DNA from: Oleisolibacter albus
GTDB taxonomy: Bacteria; Pseudomonadota; Alphaproteobacteria; Azospirillales; Azospirillaceae
DNA: 64,000 nt
Direction of reading: 5' to 3'
Assembly (NCBI RefSeq): GCF_003336875.1
Contig: NZ_QGNJ01000012.1
Location: 1 to 64,000 of the forward strand
A program made the translations under genes and the position numbers. Position 1 is the first letter of the stretch. The number at the start of each line of letters is the position of its first letter. Shown piece after piece: positions 6,746 to 16,348 of this stretch. The notes under the pieces were generated by a model, which was given only the letters and a program-made list of their open reading frames with translations, was not told where the DNA came from and ran no database searches.

Positions 6746-7140
6746 GGGGTCGTTCTCCATTGTCCTTCTTCCGGGCCGCATCAGGCCCGAACTGCCGCTC
6801 ACTCTGCCGCGCCCTCCCCTGCGCGGCACTGACAGACAGATGAATTTCCTGTCATCCGGCAGGTGGCCCCGGACCGCCCCCCGGACCGCTCGGCCCGATG
6901 CATGACAGCGATTTCATGTTCTCGAAAGGGTTCGGTCACGCCCGTCCCCCTATGGTTCTGACACAGACCGCCGGGTATACGCCCCCCATCCCCGCCCGTC
7001 GGTCTGCGGCAGGGGTGCCCCCCATTCCCACCCCTGCCGCTTTCCTCTCTCATTCTCTTGAACCCCGCCTCACGGCCGGGCGGTCCCCCAACCGCCCGGC
7101 CGCCTTTTTTCCGGAGGCCACAGGGGGTAGGATCAGCGCC
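6746..7140. promoter_or_regulatory. Divergent control region between htrA and the two-component operon
   Basis: This 395-base region must hold the promoters of htrA (-) and of the response regulator (+). It contains a dyad TGACAG (6830-6835) with CTGTCA (6849-6854), and another TGACAG at 6903-6908. These are candidate operator half-sites for the regulator encoded next door. CTGTCAT is also the PhoB half-site, but the 11-bp direct-repeat spacing of a PHO box is absent. A C/T-rich stretch near 7010-7060 has no assigned role. I see no gene. Confidence 0.5.
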
Positions 7141-7804
<664 letters not shown>

Positions 7805-7818
<14 letters not shown>

Positions 7819-9262
7819 TCTCCTCCGCACCACCACCTTCCGTCTGGCGGCGTTCTATCTCGGCCTGTTCACCCTGTCGGTGATGGCGGTGCTGGCCGTG
7901 GTCTACTGGTTCACGGCCGGCTTCATCGAACGCCACACGGAGGAGACCATCCTCCGCGAGGTGAATGAGCTGCGCAACACCTGGGAGAACCGGGGCCGCG
8001 TCGGCCTGATGCAGCTGGTGTCGGAACGCAGCGAGAATCCGCGCACCGAGATGATCTATGCCGTGGCCACGCCGAACCTGGATGTGATCGCCGGAAATCT
8101 GGCCACCTGGCCCATGTCCACCGGTCAGGTCGGCTGGACGGCCTTCGATATCCGCTCGCTGCGCAAACCGGGACCGGTCCGCCCGGCGGTGGCCGTCGTC
8201 ATATCCCTGGGCAGCAGCGGCTGGCTGCTGGTCGGCCATGACATGACCGAGCGCTACCTGCTGCGCGGCCAGATCCTGACCGGCCTGGTCTGGGCGGTGC
8301 TGCTCGCCGTCTGCATCGGCACGGCCGGTGCCCTGCTGATGGGACGACGGGTGGCCGTGCGCATCGAGACCGTCAACCGCACCATCGACCGCATCACCGC
8401 CGGCCATTTCGCCGACCGCATGCCCATCGCCGGCACCGGCGACGAGATCGACCGGCTGTCGCAGAATCTCAACCGCATGCTGGACGAGATCGGCCGCCTG
8501 ATGCTGAGCATGCGGCAGGTCACCGACAATGTGGCCCATGACCTGCGGACCCCGCTGTCACGCCTGCGGGCCCGGCTGGAACTGGCCCTGCTGGAGGAGG
8601 AAATGACCTCGCCCCAGCGGGCGACGCTGGAGATGGCTATCGGGGAGATCGACCGGCTTCTGGGCGTCTTCGGTGCGCTGCTGACCATCGCCGCCGCCGA
8701 ATCCGGGCGGGCCAGGACCGATTTCGCCGCCGTCGATCTCGGCGCCCTGGTGGCCGATGCCGCCGAGCTGTACGAGCCGGTGGCGGAGGAGCGCGGCCAG
8801 TCCCTGTCCGTCAGCGGACCATCCGGCATCCAGGTCCAGGGCAGCCGCCAGCTGCTGGCGCAGCTTCTGAGCAATCTGGTGGAGAATGCGGTCAAGTATA
8901 CGCCGGAAGGCGGCACCGTCAGCATCGCCGCCGCGCAGCGCCCGGATGGTGCGGCCTGTCTGTCCGTGGCCGACACAGGTCCCGGCATTCCCGCGGGCGA
9001 CAGGGAGCGCGTCCTCGACCGCTTCGTCCGGCTTGAGGAACATCGCGGCACGCCGGGGCACGGGCTGGGTTTGAGTCTGGTCGCCGCCGTGGCCCGGCTG
9101 CATGACGCGTCGCTGTCCCTGGAGGATAACGGCCCCGGCCTGCGGGTGGTGGTGGTCTTCCCCCGGGCGGTGGAACTACGGCCCTCGGGCCGTGCCGCAC
9201 TGCCGGCTCCCGGTCCCCGCCCCGGACTCAAGCCTCCGCAGCCGACGTCCGCCGGCCGCTGA
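7805..9262 (+). CDS. Sensor histidine kinase, partner of the preceding regulator
   Basis: A 485-residue membrane kinase with a GTG start at 7805 inside the regulator gene. Transmembrane helices lie at about 14-38 and 157-180 and enclose a periplasmic domain of roughly 115 residues. A HAMP linker follows (RRVAVRIETVNRTIDRI), then the H-box with His245 (NVAHDLRTPLSRL) and an HATPase domain with the N box (LSNLVENAVKYTP), G1 box (VADTGPGIP) and G2 box (GHGLGLSLV). The C-terminal 30 residues are Pro-rich. Its 3' end overlaps the convergent HWE kinase gene by 35 bases. The signal is unknown; adjacency to htrA suggests an envelope cue. Confidence 0.92.
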
Positions 9263-11672
9263 CCCGGTCCGCCGGGAGGTCGAGAATGCAGACCAGGCCG
9301 GTGAGCCGCCAGTCCATGCGCGCCCGCCCGGACAGCTGTGTCTGGGCGTTGGTCTCGATCAGAAGCGAACCGAACCCCAGATGCGTCGGCGGATGCACCG
9401 GCGGCCCGCCGCTTTCCAGCCATTCCAGGCGCAGAAGACCGGCCGTCCGGTCCAGGTGCCAGGACACGGAAACACGCCCGTCGACACAGGAAAGGGCGCC
9501 GTACTTGGCGGCATTGGTCGCCAGCTCGTGCATGATCATGCCGATCGCCTGTGTGCTGTCCGGCTCCACCTCCAGCTCCGGACCGGAGAGGTGGACGCGA
9601 TCGGTGTCGGCATAGGGAGCGATCTCGTCCCGCACCAGATCATGCAGAGCCACGCCCTCCCAGCGGTTGCGGGCCAGCAGGATATGGGTTCTGGCCAATG
9701 CGGCCACCCGCCCCTCCACCGCCTCGGCAAACGCCGCGGGACTATCGGCCCGTGTCACGCGGACCAGGGCCTGGACGACCGTGAGGGCGTTCTTGGCCCG
9801 GTGGTCCACCTCCCGCATCAGCAACCGCTGCCGGGCTTCCGCCTCCTTCGCGGCCGTGATGTCGCGGTTGACGCCGATCACCAATTCGGCGGCACCGGCC
9901 GCATTCCGGCGAATGGCCGAGTAGCTGGAGATCCAGCGGACCGGTTCGCCCGGCTGCCCGACCCGGAACTCCGCATGGAAGACGGATTTGCCGGCAATGG
10001 ACGCCTCCAGTTCGGCGACGACGGCGGGGCGGTCTTCCGGATGGATGGCCTCGACATAGGCCGAGGCGGGCCAGTCCGTGTCCAGAGCCAGACCGAACAG
10101 CAGGGGAAGGGCGGGATCGCAGAGGACCCGGTCGCTGGCCAGATCAACCTCCCACAGCACCAGCTGCCCGGCATTCAAGGCCAGCCGCAGCTTCTGCTCG
10201 CTGTCGCGCAGCGCCTGTTCGGCCTGCTTCAGGTCGGTGATATCGACGGCAACGCCGTCCCAGACGATGCAATCCTCCGGAGTCCGCCTGGCATTGGCCC
10301 GGCTGCGGACCCAGCGCACGCTGCCATCGCTGCACTGGATGCGCCCTTCGACATCATAGGGTGTCAGGCCGCGGGCAGAGTCCGCAATCGCAGCCTCCCA
10401 GTAAGGCCGGTCCTCCGGAACCAGAACCCGGATCAGTGCGGCCTGATCTCCCGGTGCCGCGACCTCGCCGAAGCCGATCCCCAAGGCCGTTTCAATCGAA
10501 GGGCTGATATAGGGATAGGTGATGCGGCCATCGGGATGGAGGATGCGGCGGAAGATGACGCCGGGCAGATTGCCTGCGACCTCGGTAAGCCGGCGTTCCT
10601 GGACCCGCTCCATATCCAGCTCGGCCAGACGCCGCTCGGAATCCCGCTGCTCGACCAGCAGGCGCCCGATGGAGAAGGCCAGCAGAATGGCGGTCGCCAG
10701 CGCCATGCCGCCACCGCCGATGAGAAGCCAGCGCTGACGCCAGATCGGCGTTTCCACCAGATCGGCGGGTGCTCCGACGGCCACAGCCCAGCCGGTGCGG
10801 CTGGAGCGGTGGATGGCCGTGTAGACCCGTGCTCCGTCCTGGTCCAGTGCCAGGGACAGCGAATCATCGGGAACACGGGACAGTATCTCCGCCAGGGCTT
10901 GGGGCGCGGGCCGACCGATGAACCGGCCGGGTGCCGGCAGCCGGCCGGCGATGAGCGCGCTGCGGTCGAGAACGGCCACAGTCCAGCCCTCGGGCAGGCG
11001 CAGGCGGTGCAGGGCCGTCGTGAAGACCACGGGATCGACGGACGCCAGAATGATCCGGCGTCCGGGGACCTGCGGACCGCCGCCGTCAGGGGCCGGCCCC
11101 TCCTCCTCCGAGGCAGACGCATCCGGCACGGGGGCCGCCAGGACAATGGCGGACATCCCTTCGCAGCGCGACGGCGTATGGACACCCAGGATCATGGGCC
11201 GTTGCTGGACCAGGAGCGGGATCACCGGATCGGTGCCGGCCGGCGGTGCGGTCGGCTGCCCCGGCTCGCTCCGGCGTCGGCGCAGTTCCATCAGCCGGGA
11301 GCCGTCGGCCGCCATCAGGGCCAAACCGCACCAGTCGGGCCGGGTTTGCAGGACCCGGCGGCCGGGAACCAACATGATCTCGATACGTTGACTGCGCAGG
11401 CCCGGACTGGATGCCAGCGTTTCCAGCGTGGCCAGATGCCACCCCAGTTCCCCGTCGATAGCATCCATCGCCACCCGTGCGGTCTGCCGCAGGGAGTCTT
11501 CGACCGTCTCCTGACGACTTGCATCCAACTGAATGACAAGCACACCGGCGAAGGTGAGGATCGGCAGGGCAACGGCGGCAGCCAGACTGGCGATGCGCAC
11601 ACGGTGGAACATCCTGCTGGTGTACAGCAGCATCCCATCCCGCGGCGACTCCCCAAATGGTCGGGCATTCAT
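9228..11672 (-). CDS. HWE-family sensor histidine kinase with PAS domains
   Basis: An 814-residue kinase. An N-terminal transmembrane helix (about 28-48) and a second near 325-348 enclose a large periplasmic sensor region. Two PAS/PAC modules follow (about 370-490, ending WDGVAVDITDLKQAE, and about 490-610, ending VIGVNRDITAAKEAE). The kinase core is of the HWE type: His624 in REVDHRAKNALTVVQ, Asn-box MHELATNAAKYGAL, and the diagnostic W-x-E in LEWLESGGPPV (751-753). HWE kinases in alphaproteobacteria often feed general-stress or light pathways. No response regulator lies beside it, so it is an orphan. The start at 11672 is uncertain; 11633 or 11612 are possible. Confidence 0.9.
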   Translation of the reverse strand: MNARPFGESPRDGMLLYTSRMFHRVRIASLAAAVALPILTFAGVLVIQLDASRQETVEDSLRQTARVAMDAIDGELGWHLATLETLASSPGLRSQRIEIMLVPGRRVLQTRPDWCGLALMAADGSRLMELRRRRSEPGQPTAPPAGTDPVIPLLVQQRPMILGVHTPSRCEGMSAIVLAAPVPDASASEEEGPAPDGGGPQVPGRRIILASVDPVVFTTALHRLRLPEGWTVAVLDRSALIAGRLPAPGRFIGRPAPQALAEILSRVPDDSLSLALDQDGARVYTAIHRSSRTGWAVAVGAPADLVETPIWRQRWLLIGGGGMALATAILLAFSIGRLLVEQRDSERRLAELDMERVQERRLTEVAGNLPGVIFRRILHPDGRITYPYISPSIETALGIGFGEVAAPGDQAALIRVLVPEDRPYWEAAIADSARGLTPYDVEGRIQCSDGSVRWVRSRANARRTPEDCIVWDGVAVDITDLKQAEQALRDSEQKLRLALNAGQLVLWEVDLASDRVLCDPALPLLFGLALDTDWPASAYVEAIHPEDRPAVVAELEASIAGKSVFHAEFRVGQPGEPVRWISSYSAIRRNAAGAAELVIGVNRDITAAKEAEARQRLLMREVDHRAKNALTVVQALVRVTRADSPAAFAEAVEGRVAALARTHILLARNRWEGVALHDLVRDEIAPYADTDRVHLSGPELEVEPDSTQAIGMIMHELATNAAKYGALSCVDGRVSVSWHLDRTAGLLRLEWLESGGPPVHPPTHLGFGSLLIETNAQTQLSGRARMDWRLTGLVCILDLPADRVSGRRTSAAEA

Positions 11673-11836
11673 CCGGATGCCATACCATTCATCGATGGCA
11701 ACCTGGAATCATATGTCAAATCATGAACATGGTGATGGCGTGTCGTCTGCTGGACCACGGCTCGGATCTGCTCCATCCCGGCCGGATCAGGACATCACCT
11801 CTCTCTTGCCTTTTATCGAACCGCACCCAGGCCGGT

Positions 11837-11867
11837 CAGATGCCGGCATCTGTGTTTTATAAACACA
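11837..11867. repeat. Two adjoining palindromes between the ABC operon and the HWE kinase
   Basis: CAGATGCCGGCATCTG (11837-11852) is a perfect 16-bp palindrome. It overlaps by two bases TGTGTTTTATAAACACA (11851-11867), whose 7-bp arms flank TAT. They lie 33 bases after the last permease gene and about 165 bases before the kinase start, so they may be an operator for the kinase promoter or a termination structure. There is no T run. Confidence 0.6.
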
Positions 11868-11900
11868 CTATGGCGTTCAGTCCGAAGATCCGCCGCGGCA

Positions 11901-13091
11901 TCAGCCGTTGCCATAGGCCCGCACGATCGGCACATGCGCCGCCCGCCAGGCCGGGAACAGGCCCCCCAGAAGGCCAACGACCAGGGCCAGGACCACGCCC
12001 TGGAACACCAGCACCGGGCTGAGCCGGAAGGCGAAAACCACCTGGGTGAACCCGCTGCCGAGGGTGGAGGCGGTGACCCCATCGAACGCTGCCCAGGTCA
12101 CCGCAGCCCCCAGAAGACCACCCAGCAGGGCAAGCAACAGGGACTCGATCAGAGTGCCGACGAAGCTGGGAATGCCGCCGAACCCCAGGCAGCGCAGGGT
12201 CGCAATCTCCTGCGCGCGGGCGGCAACCGCGCTGTACATGGTGTTCAGCGCCCCGGCCAGGGCCCCCACGGCCATGGCGATGGCCAGGGGCCAGCCGAGA
12301 AAGCGGATCAGAGTGATGGTGCTGGAGGCCTGATCGGCGAAATAGGCGACCTCGGACTTGGCGTCCAGCTTCAGGCGGGGATCGGCGTCCAGATAGGCCC
12401 GAAGCGCCGGCAGCCGGTCCGGCGCGTCCAGGCGCACGCGGATGCTCTGGAAGACATTGGTCCGGCGGAACAGGCTCTGCACCGTGGCGATATCGGCCCA
12501 CAGCTCGGATTCGAAGACCGAACCGCCCATATCGAACACGCCGACCACGGTCCAGTCGGCATTGGCGATGCGGACACGGCTGCCCAGGTCGAACCCGGCG
12601 AACTCGCGGACCAGGCTCTGCCCCACCATCAGTTCGGCCGAACCGGGCTGCGCCATGCGGCCACCGACGATCCGGAATCCGGGGCGGATGGCGGCCCCTT
12701 CCGGCCCCATGCCCCGCAGCGTGACATTGGCCTTGCTGCCGCCGGCCCGCTTGCGCCCGTCCACCGTGACATAGAGCTCTGCCGACACCAGCGGGCGGCC
12801 ATCGGCGCCGCGGGCGATGCCCGGCGCCTCCTCCACCAGCCGGACCTGATCGCGGCTGATGCTGCTGTTGATCTCCACACCGGCACCGCCGCGCAGCAGC
12901 ACCGCCACCTCGGGCGAACCGGTGCCACGCAGGGTCTGCTCGAAACCGTTGGCCATGGCCAGGAAGGACAGGAGCACGGCCACCACCAGCGCCACGGCCA
13001 CGACGGTGGAGGCCGACAGCCAGGCCCGCTGCGGCATGCTTTTGACATTGATGGCCGTCACGGCGGCGATCTGGGCCAGAAGGCGCGGCAT
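11901..13091 (-). CDS. ABC transporter permease, FtsX/MacB type (second permease of the operon)
   Basis: A 396-residue permease: N-terminal transmembrane helix (about 24-46), a large periplasmic MacB-like core domain, and three C-terminal helices (about 265-290, 320-345, 365-385). The segment ARAQEIATLRCLGF is the coupling-helix region conserved in FtsX-type permeases (EIgtLRaLGa). It is the distal gene of a four-gene operon with adaptor, ATPase and another permease; three bases separate it from the upstream permease. The two permeases probably form a heterodimer that, with the ATPase and adaptor, moves a substrate across the periplasm mechanically rather than through a channel. Substrate unknown. 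Confidence 0.88.
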   Translation of the reverse strand: MPRLLAQIAAVTAINVKSMPQRAWLSASTVVAVALVVAVLLSFLAMANGFEQTLRGTGSPEVAVLLRGGAGVEINSSISRDQVRLVEEAPGIARGADGRPLVSAELYVTVDGRKRAGGSKANVTLRGMGPEGAAIRPGFRIVGGRMAQPGSAELMVGQSLVREFAGFDLGSRVRIANADWTVVGVFDMGGSVFESELWADIATVQSLFRRTNVFQSIRVRLDAPDRLPALRAYLDADPRLKLDAKSEVAYFADQASSTITLIRFLGWPLAIAMAVGALAGALNTMYSAVAARAQEIATLRCLGFGGIPSFVGTLIESLLLALLGGLLGAAVTWAAFDGVTASTLGSGFTQVVFAFRLSPVLVFQGVVLALVVGLLGGLFPAWRAAHVPIVRAYGNG

Positions 13092-13094
13092 GGT

Positions 13095-14258
13095 CTAATC
13101 CCGTCCCAGTCCGGTCACGATGTTCAGGCGCAGCGCGTTCAGCGCCGGCAGCGCCCCGGTGGCGAGGCCCAGCAGCAGCATCAGGCCGACCCCGGTCAGC
13201 GCCACCGGCGGCGCCAGCGCCAGGCCGGGGGCGAAGCCGGCCAGCAGGGGACGCAGGGCCGCCAATGCGGCCGCTGCCGCCAGCAGGCCGGGAATGCCGC
13301 CGAGAAAGGCCAGCAGCAGGCTTTCGCCCAGCACCAGACGGAAGATGCGCGGGCTGGGAAAGCCCAGCGTCTTCAGCACCGCCACCTCGCGCGTGCGTTC
13401 GCGGATGGCCATGACCATGGTGTTGCCGACGATCATCAGGATGGTGACGAAGGCGGCCCCGACCACCAGCCCGACGATCAGGGCGATGTTGCCGAACTGG
13501 GCCGCGAACTGCTTGTTGAAGGCGGCTTCGGTCACCGTCTCCGTTTCGGCGAAGGAGTTGGCGAACAGGGAATCGATGCGCGCCGCCACCGTCTCGTTCA
13601 CGGCCGCATCCACGGTTTCCAGAACCACCACGCCGATGCTGTCGCGGGCCACGCCGCGCGTCTCGTTCAGGTAATCATAGTGGAAGACCACCAGATTGGT
13701 GTCGGACTGCGGCTTGCCCGGCCGCAGGATGCCGGCGATGGTGAAGTCCCAGCGCCGCCCGCCGGTGGAGCTGTTGGTCCAGATGTTGCTGGACAGGGGG
13801 ATGCGGTCGCCGATTTTCCAGCCATATTTCGCCGCCACCACATCGCCGACCAGCAGGCTGCCCTGGTCGGCCAGGAACCGCGCCCGCTCCTCCGCCGTGA
13901 CCCGCAGATCGTCACGGTAGATGTCGAGATAGCTGTCCGGCTCCACGGCGAAGGCGATCAGGAAGTTCCGCGGCTCCTGGTAATAGCCACCGAACCAGCT
14001 GAAATGGCTGGCCAGCCGCACCCCCTCGACCCCGCGCACCCGCCCCAGATAGGCCAGGGGCAGGGGCTGGGTGAAATTGATCTTGTTGTTGACGACCAGG
14101 CGGTTGGCGGCGGCCGTCGTCTCCCCGCTGCTGAAGGCGCGTTCGAAACTGGCCAGAACGCCGAAGATCAGGAAGGCGATGAAGATGGCCACGATCATCA
14201 GCATGGCCCGCAGCTTCCGCCGGAACAGGTTGGCGCGGACCAGGGTGAAATCGTTCAT
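13095..14258 (-). CDS. ABC transporter permease, FtsX/MacB type (first permease of the operon)
   Basis: A 387-residue protein with one N-terminal helix (LRAMLMIVAIFIAFLIFGVL, about 13-35), a periplasmic domain of about 220 residues, and three C-terminal helices. The coupling motif is RTREVAVLKTLGFPSP, as in MacB/LolC-type permeases. The start overlaps the ATPase stop by four bases (ATGA), indicating translational coupling. It pairs with the permease encoded immediately downstream; the two are related but not near-identical, which points to a heterodimeric transporter. Confidence 0.88.
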   Translation of the reverse strand: MNDFTLVRANLFRRKLRAMLMIVAIFIAFLIFGVLASFERAFSSGETTAAANRLVVNNKINFTQPLPLAYLGRVRGVEGVRLASHFSWFGGYYQEPRNFLIAFAVEPDSYLDIYRDDLRVTAEERARFLADQGSLLVGDVVAAKYGWKIGDRIPLSSNIWTNSSTGGRRWDFTIAGILRPGKPQSDTNLVVFHYDYLNETRGVARDSIGVVVLETVDAAVNETVAARIDSLFANSFAETETVTEAAFNKQFAAQFGNIALIVGLVVGAAFVTILMIVGNTMVMAIRERTREVAVLKTLGFPSPRIFRLVLGESLLLAFLGGIPGLLAAAAALAALRPLLAGFAPGLALAPPVALTGVGLMLLLGLATGALPALNALRLNIVTGLGRD

Positions 14259-14962
14259 GACACCCTGGCCCCCGCCAGCTCGTTCTCGACGAACCGTCCC
14301 TTGTCCAGATGCAGGATACGCCCGGCATAGCGGGCGGCCTCCGGATCATGGGTCACCATGACGATGGTCTTGCCCATTTCGCGGTTCAGCAGCTGCAGCA
14401 TGCGCAGGATCTCATCGGCCGTGCCGCGGTCGAGATCGCCGGTGGGCTCGTCGCAGAGCAGCATCTTCGGGTCGGACACGATGGCGCGGGCGATGGCGAC
14501 GCGCTGCTGCTGTCCGCCGGACATTTCCCGGGGATAATGGCCCAGCCGGTCGGACAGGCCGACGATGCGCAGGGCGATCTCGGCCCGCTGCCGGCGCTCC
14601 GCCCGGCCCAGCGGGGTCAGCAGCAGCGGCAGCTCGACATTGCGCAGGGCCGTCAGGGTCGGCATGAGGTTGTAGAACTGGAAGATGAAGCCGACATTGT
14701 TGGCACGCCAGTCCGCCAGCCGTCCTTCCGGCAGCCGGTCGATACGGGCGCCGTCGAACCAGATCTCCCCGCCCGTGGGCTGGTCGATCCCCCCCAACAG
14801 GTTCAGCAGCGTGGTCTTGCCCGACCCGCTGGGTCCCATGATGGCGACGAAGTCCCCCCGCCCGATCCCCATGTCCAGATGGTCGAAGATGGTGATGCCC
14901 TGTCCGGCCTTGGTGAAGCGCTTGGCCACGCCGGACAGGCGGATCAGATCCGGCGCGGTCAT
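14255..14962 (-). CDS. ABC transporter ATP-binding protein (MacB/LolD type)
   Basis: A 235-residue ATPase with Walker [14 protein letters not shown]-loop [14 protein letters not shown], signature [14 protein letters not shown], Walker [13 protein letters not shown] and H-loop [10 protein letters not shown]. The length and the [17 protein letters not shown] segment are typical of the type VII (MacB, LolD, FtsE) class. Four-base overlaps with the adaptor gene before it and the permease gene after it show tight coupling. It powers the two FtsX-type permeases. Confidence 0.93.
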   Translation of the reverse strand: MTAPDLIRLSGVAKRFTKAGQGITIFDHLDMGIGRGDFVAIMGPSGSGKTTLLNLLGGIDQPTGGEIWFDGARIDRLPEGRLADWRANNVGFIFQFYNLMPTLTALRNVELPLLLTPLGRAERRQRAEIALRIVGLSDRLGHYPREMSGGQQQRVAIARAIVSDPKMLLCDEPTGDLDRGTADEILRMLQLLNREMGKTIVMVTHDPEAARYAGRILHLDKGRFVENELAGARVS

Positions 14963-16044
14963 GGTGTGCTCCGGGCGGTCCGGGCGGCATCGAGGAATGT
15001 CACCTTGGCCGCCATGTTGGGCAGGATGCGCGCATCGCGCAGCCCCAGCGCGATGCGCACCTTGATGGTGGCCTTGTCACGGTTGGCCGTGGGGATCACC
15101 GCGATGACCGAGGCGGGAATGGTCCAGTCGGGATAGGCGTCGAGCACCGCCTGCACCGGCTGCTCCGGCGAAACCCGGCCGATATTGGCCTCGTTCACAT
15201 CCACCTCGATCTCCAGGCTGTCCATGTCCACCAGCGTGCAGATGCCGGTGCGGGTGAAGCCGCCGGAGGACATGGGACTGATGATCTCCCCGGGCTGGGC
15301 ATTCTTCTCCGTCACCACGCCGGCGAAGGGGGCCCGGACCAGATGCCGGTCCACCGCCTCGACATTGCGGGCCACGGTCAGGCGGGCCGCCTCCAGCTCG
15401 GCACGGGCCGCCTGCAGCTGGGCCCGCAGCGACTCGGCCCGGGCCTTGGCGCGGATCAGGTCGGCATCGCTGGCCACCCGGTTGCCGGACAGGGCCGTGG
15501 TCCGGGTCAGGGTGCGTTCGGCATCCCGCAGATCTGCGGCCGTGCTGTCGATGGCCGCCGCGGCCGCGGTCACCTTGGCCCTGGACAGATCCAGGTCGAT
15601 GCGGGCCAGACGGTCATCCAGCCGGGCCAGCAGGTCGCCCGCGGCGACGCTGACACCTTCCTGGACGCGCACCTCCTCGACTCGGCCGGTGATCTCGGCC
15701 GAGACCGTGGCCATGCGCCGGGCGACGATGAAGCCGGACGCCACCAGCGACCCGGCGGGCCGGGCCGCGGCAGCGGCGGGGGGTGCTGCCCCCTGCACCG
15801 GCGTCGGCTTGGTTTCCGCCGGGGGTTGTAGCGGCCGTTCCGCCATGGCGGCGGGCTTGGCCGCTTCGACTGTGGAGCGTGGCGGTGCCGATCCCCAGGC
15901 CAGATACGCTCCCGTCCCCGCCCCGGCAAGGGCAGAGACCGTCACCAGGACGGGCCAGACACGGTGCCGCGACCGCCGCTGCCAGTCGGCCCCACTCCGA
16001 TCGATTTCCAGTGCCCGCAGAAGACGGGCGGTATCATCCTGCAT
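14959..16044 (-). CDS. HlyD/RND-type membrane fusion (periplasmic adaptor) protein
   Basis: A 361-residue adaptor anchored by one N-terminal helix (VWPVLVTVSALAGAGTGAYL), followed by an Ala/Pro-rich linker, a biotinyl-lipoyl half (ISAEITGRVEEVRV-like, here AEITGRVEEVRVQEGVSV), a coiled-coil hairpin (about 150-230, many Ala/Arg/Leu heptads), the second lipoyl half (LVRAPFAGVVTEKN) and beta-barrel domains ending in RDARILPNMAAKVTFL. It connects the ABC permeases to an outer-membrane factor, as MacA does. The first gene of the operon. ATG 16044 (MQDDTARLLRALEIDR) is chosen because homologous adaptors start with a similar short cytoplasmic segment; 16053 and 16074 are alternatives. No TolC-type gene lies alongside. 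Confidence 0.88.
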   Translation of the reverse strand: MQDDTARLLRALEIDRSGADWQRRSRHRVWPVLVTVSALAGAGTGAYLAWGSAPPRSTVEAAKPAAMAERPLQPPAETKPTPVQGAAPPAAAAARPAGSLVASGFIVARRMATVSAEITGRVEEVRVQEGVSVAAGDLLARLDDRLARIDLDLSRAKVTAAAAAIDSTAADLRDAERTLTRTTALSGNRVASDADLIRAKARAESLRAQLQAARAELEAARLTVARNVEAVDRHLVRAPFAGVVTEKNAQPGEIISPMSSGGFTRTGICTLVDMDSLEIEVDVNEANIGRVSPEQPVQAVLDAYPDWTIPASVIAVIPTANRDKATIKVRIALGLRDARILPNMAAKVTFLDAARTARSTP

Positions 16045-16348
16045 GGTTCCCATTCCACCCACGCCGCCGCACAACCGCAGCGAGCGGCCGGCGTCTTAAT
16101 CTTGGTCCGTGCCGGCAAATGGAAAGTGGCGGCACCCGACTTCTTTCCGCCCGCTCCAGCCGGCCCACACACACCGGGGCCACAGGCCCGGAACCGCGAT
16201 CACAGGCGCGGGTAACGGTTTCGACTCCACCGGGCTCCCCTAGGTGGGGTACTTTCCTTTCACCGGCCGCTGTGGCACACGGGGACAAACCAGCCGGAAT
16301 GCGATACGAATTGGAATCGTGAACCCGGGTTGCCGGACAGGTCAGCGG
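16045..16348. other. Intergenic region between divergent adaptor and FzlA-like genes, no gene seen
   Basis: About 300 bases that must hold the promoter of the ABC operon (-) and of the FzlA-like gene (+). A hairpin-prone CACCGG/CCGGTG-rich section lies near 16170-16290 and an imperfect dyad near 16300-16322 (GATACGAATTGGAATCGT). No convincing -10/-35 pair was identified. Confidence 0.4.

Noticed and set aside
6849-6908. PHO box upstream of the htrA/response regulator pair
   Set aside because: Only isolated CTGTCAT or ATGACAG half-sites are present, without the 11-bp direct-repeat spacing found at 34138-34155.
9102-14330. Long plus-strand open frames (874 and 798 codons) opposite the HWE kinase and the ABC permeases
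   Set aside because: Same GC effect; the translated products are low-complexity and have no ribosome binding site or recognisable fold.
16200-16260. tRNA-like T-arm sequence (GGTTTCGACTCC)
   Set aside because: No acceptor, D or anticodon stems can be paired around it, and no CCA or standard length fits.
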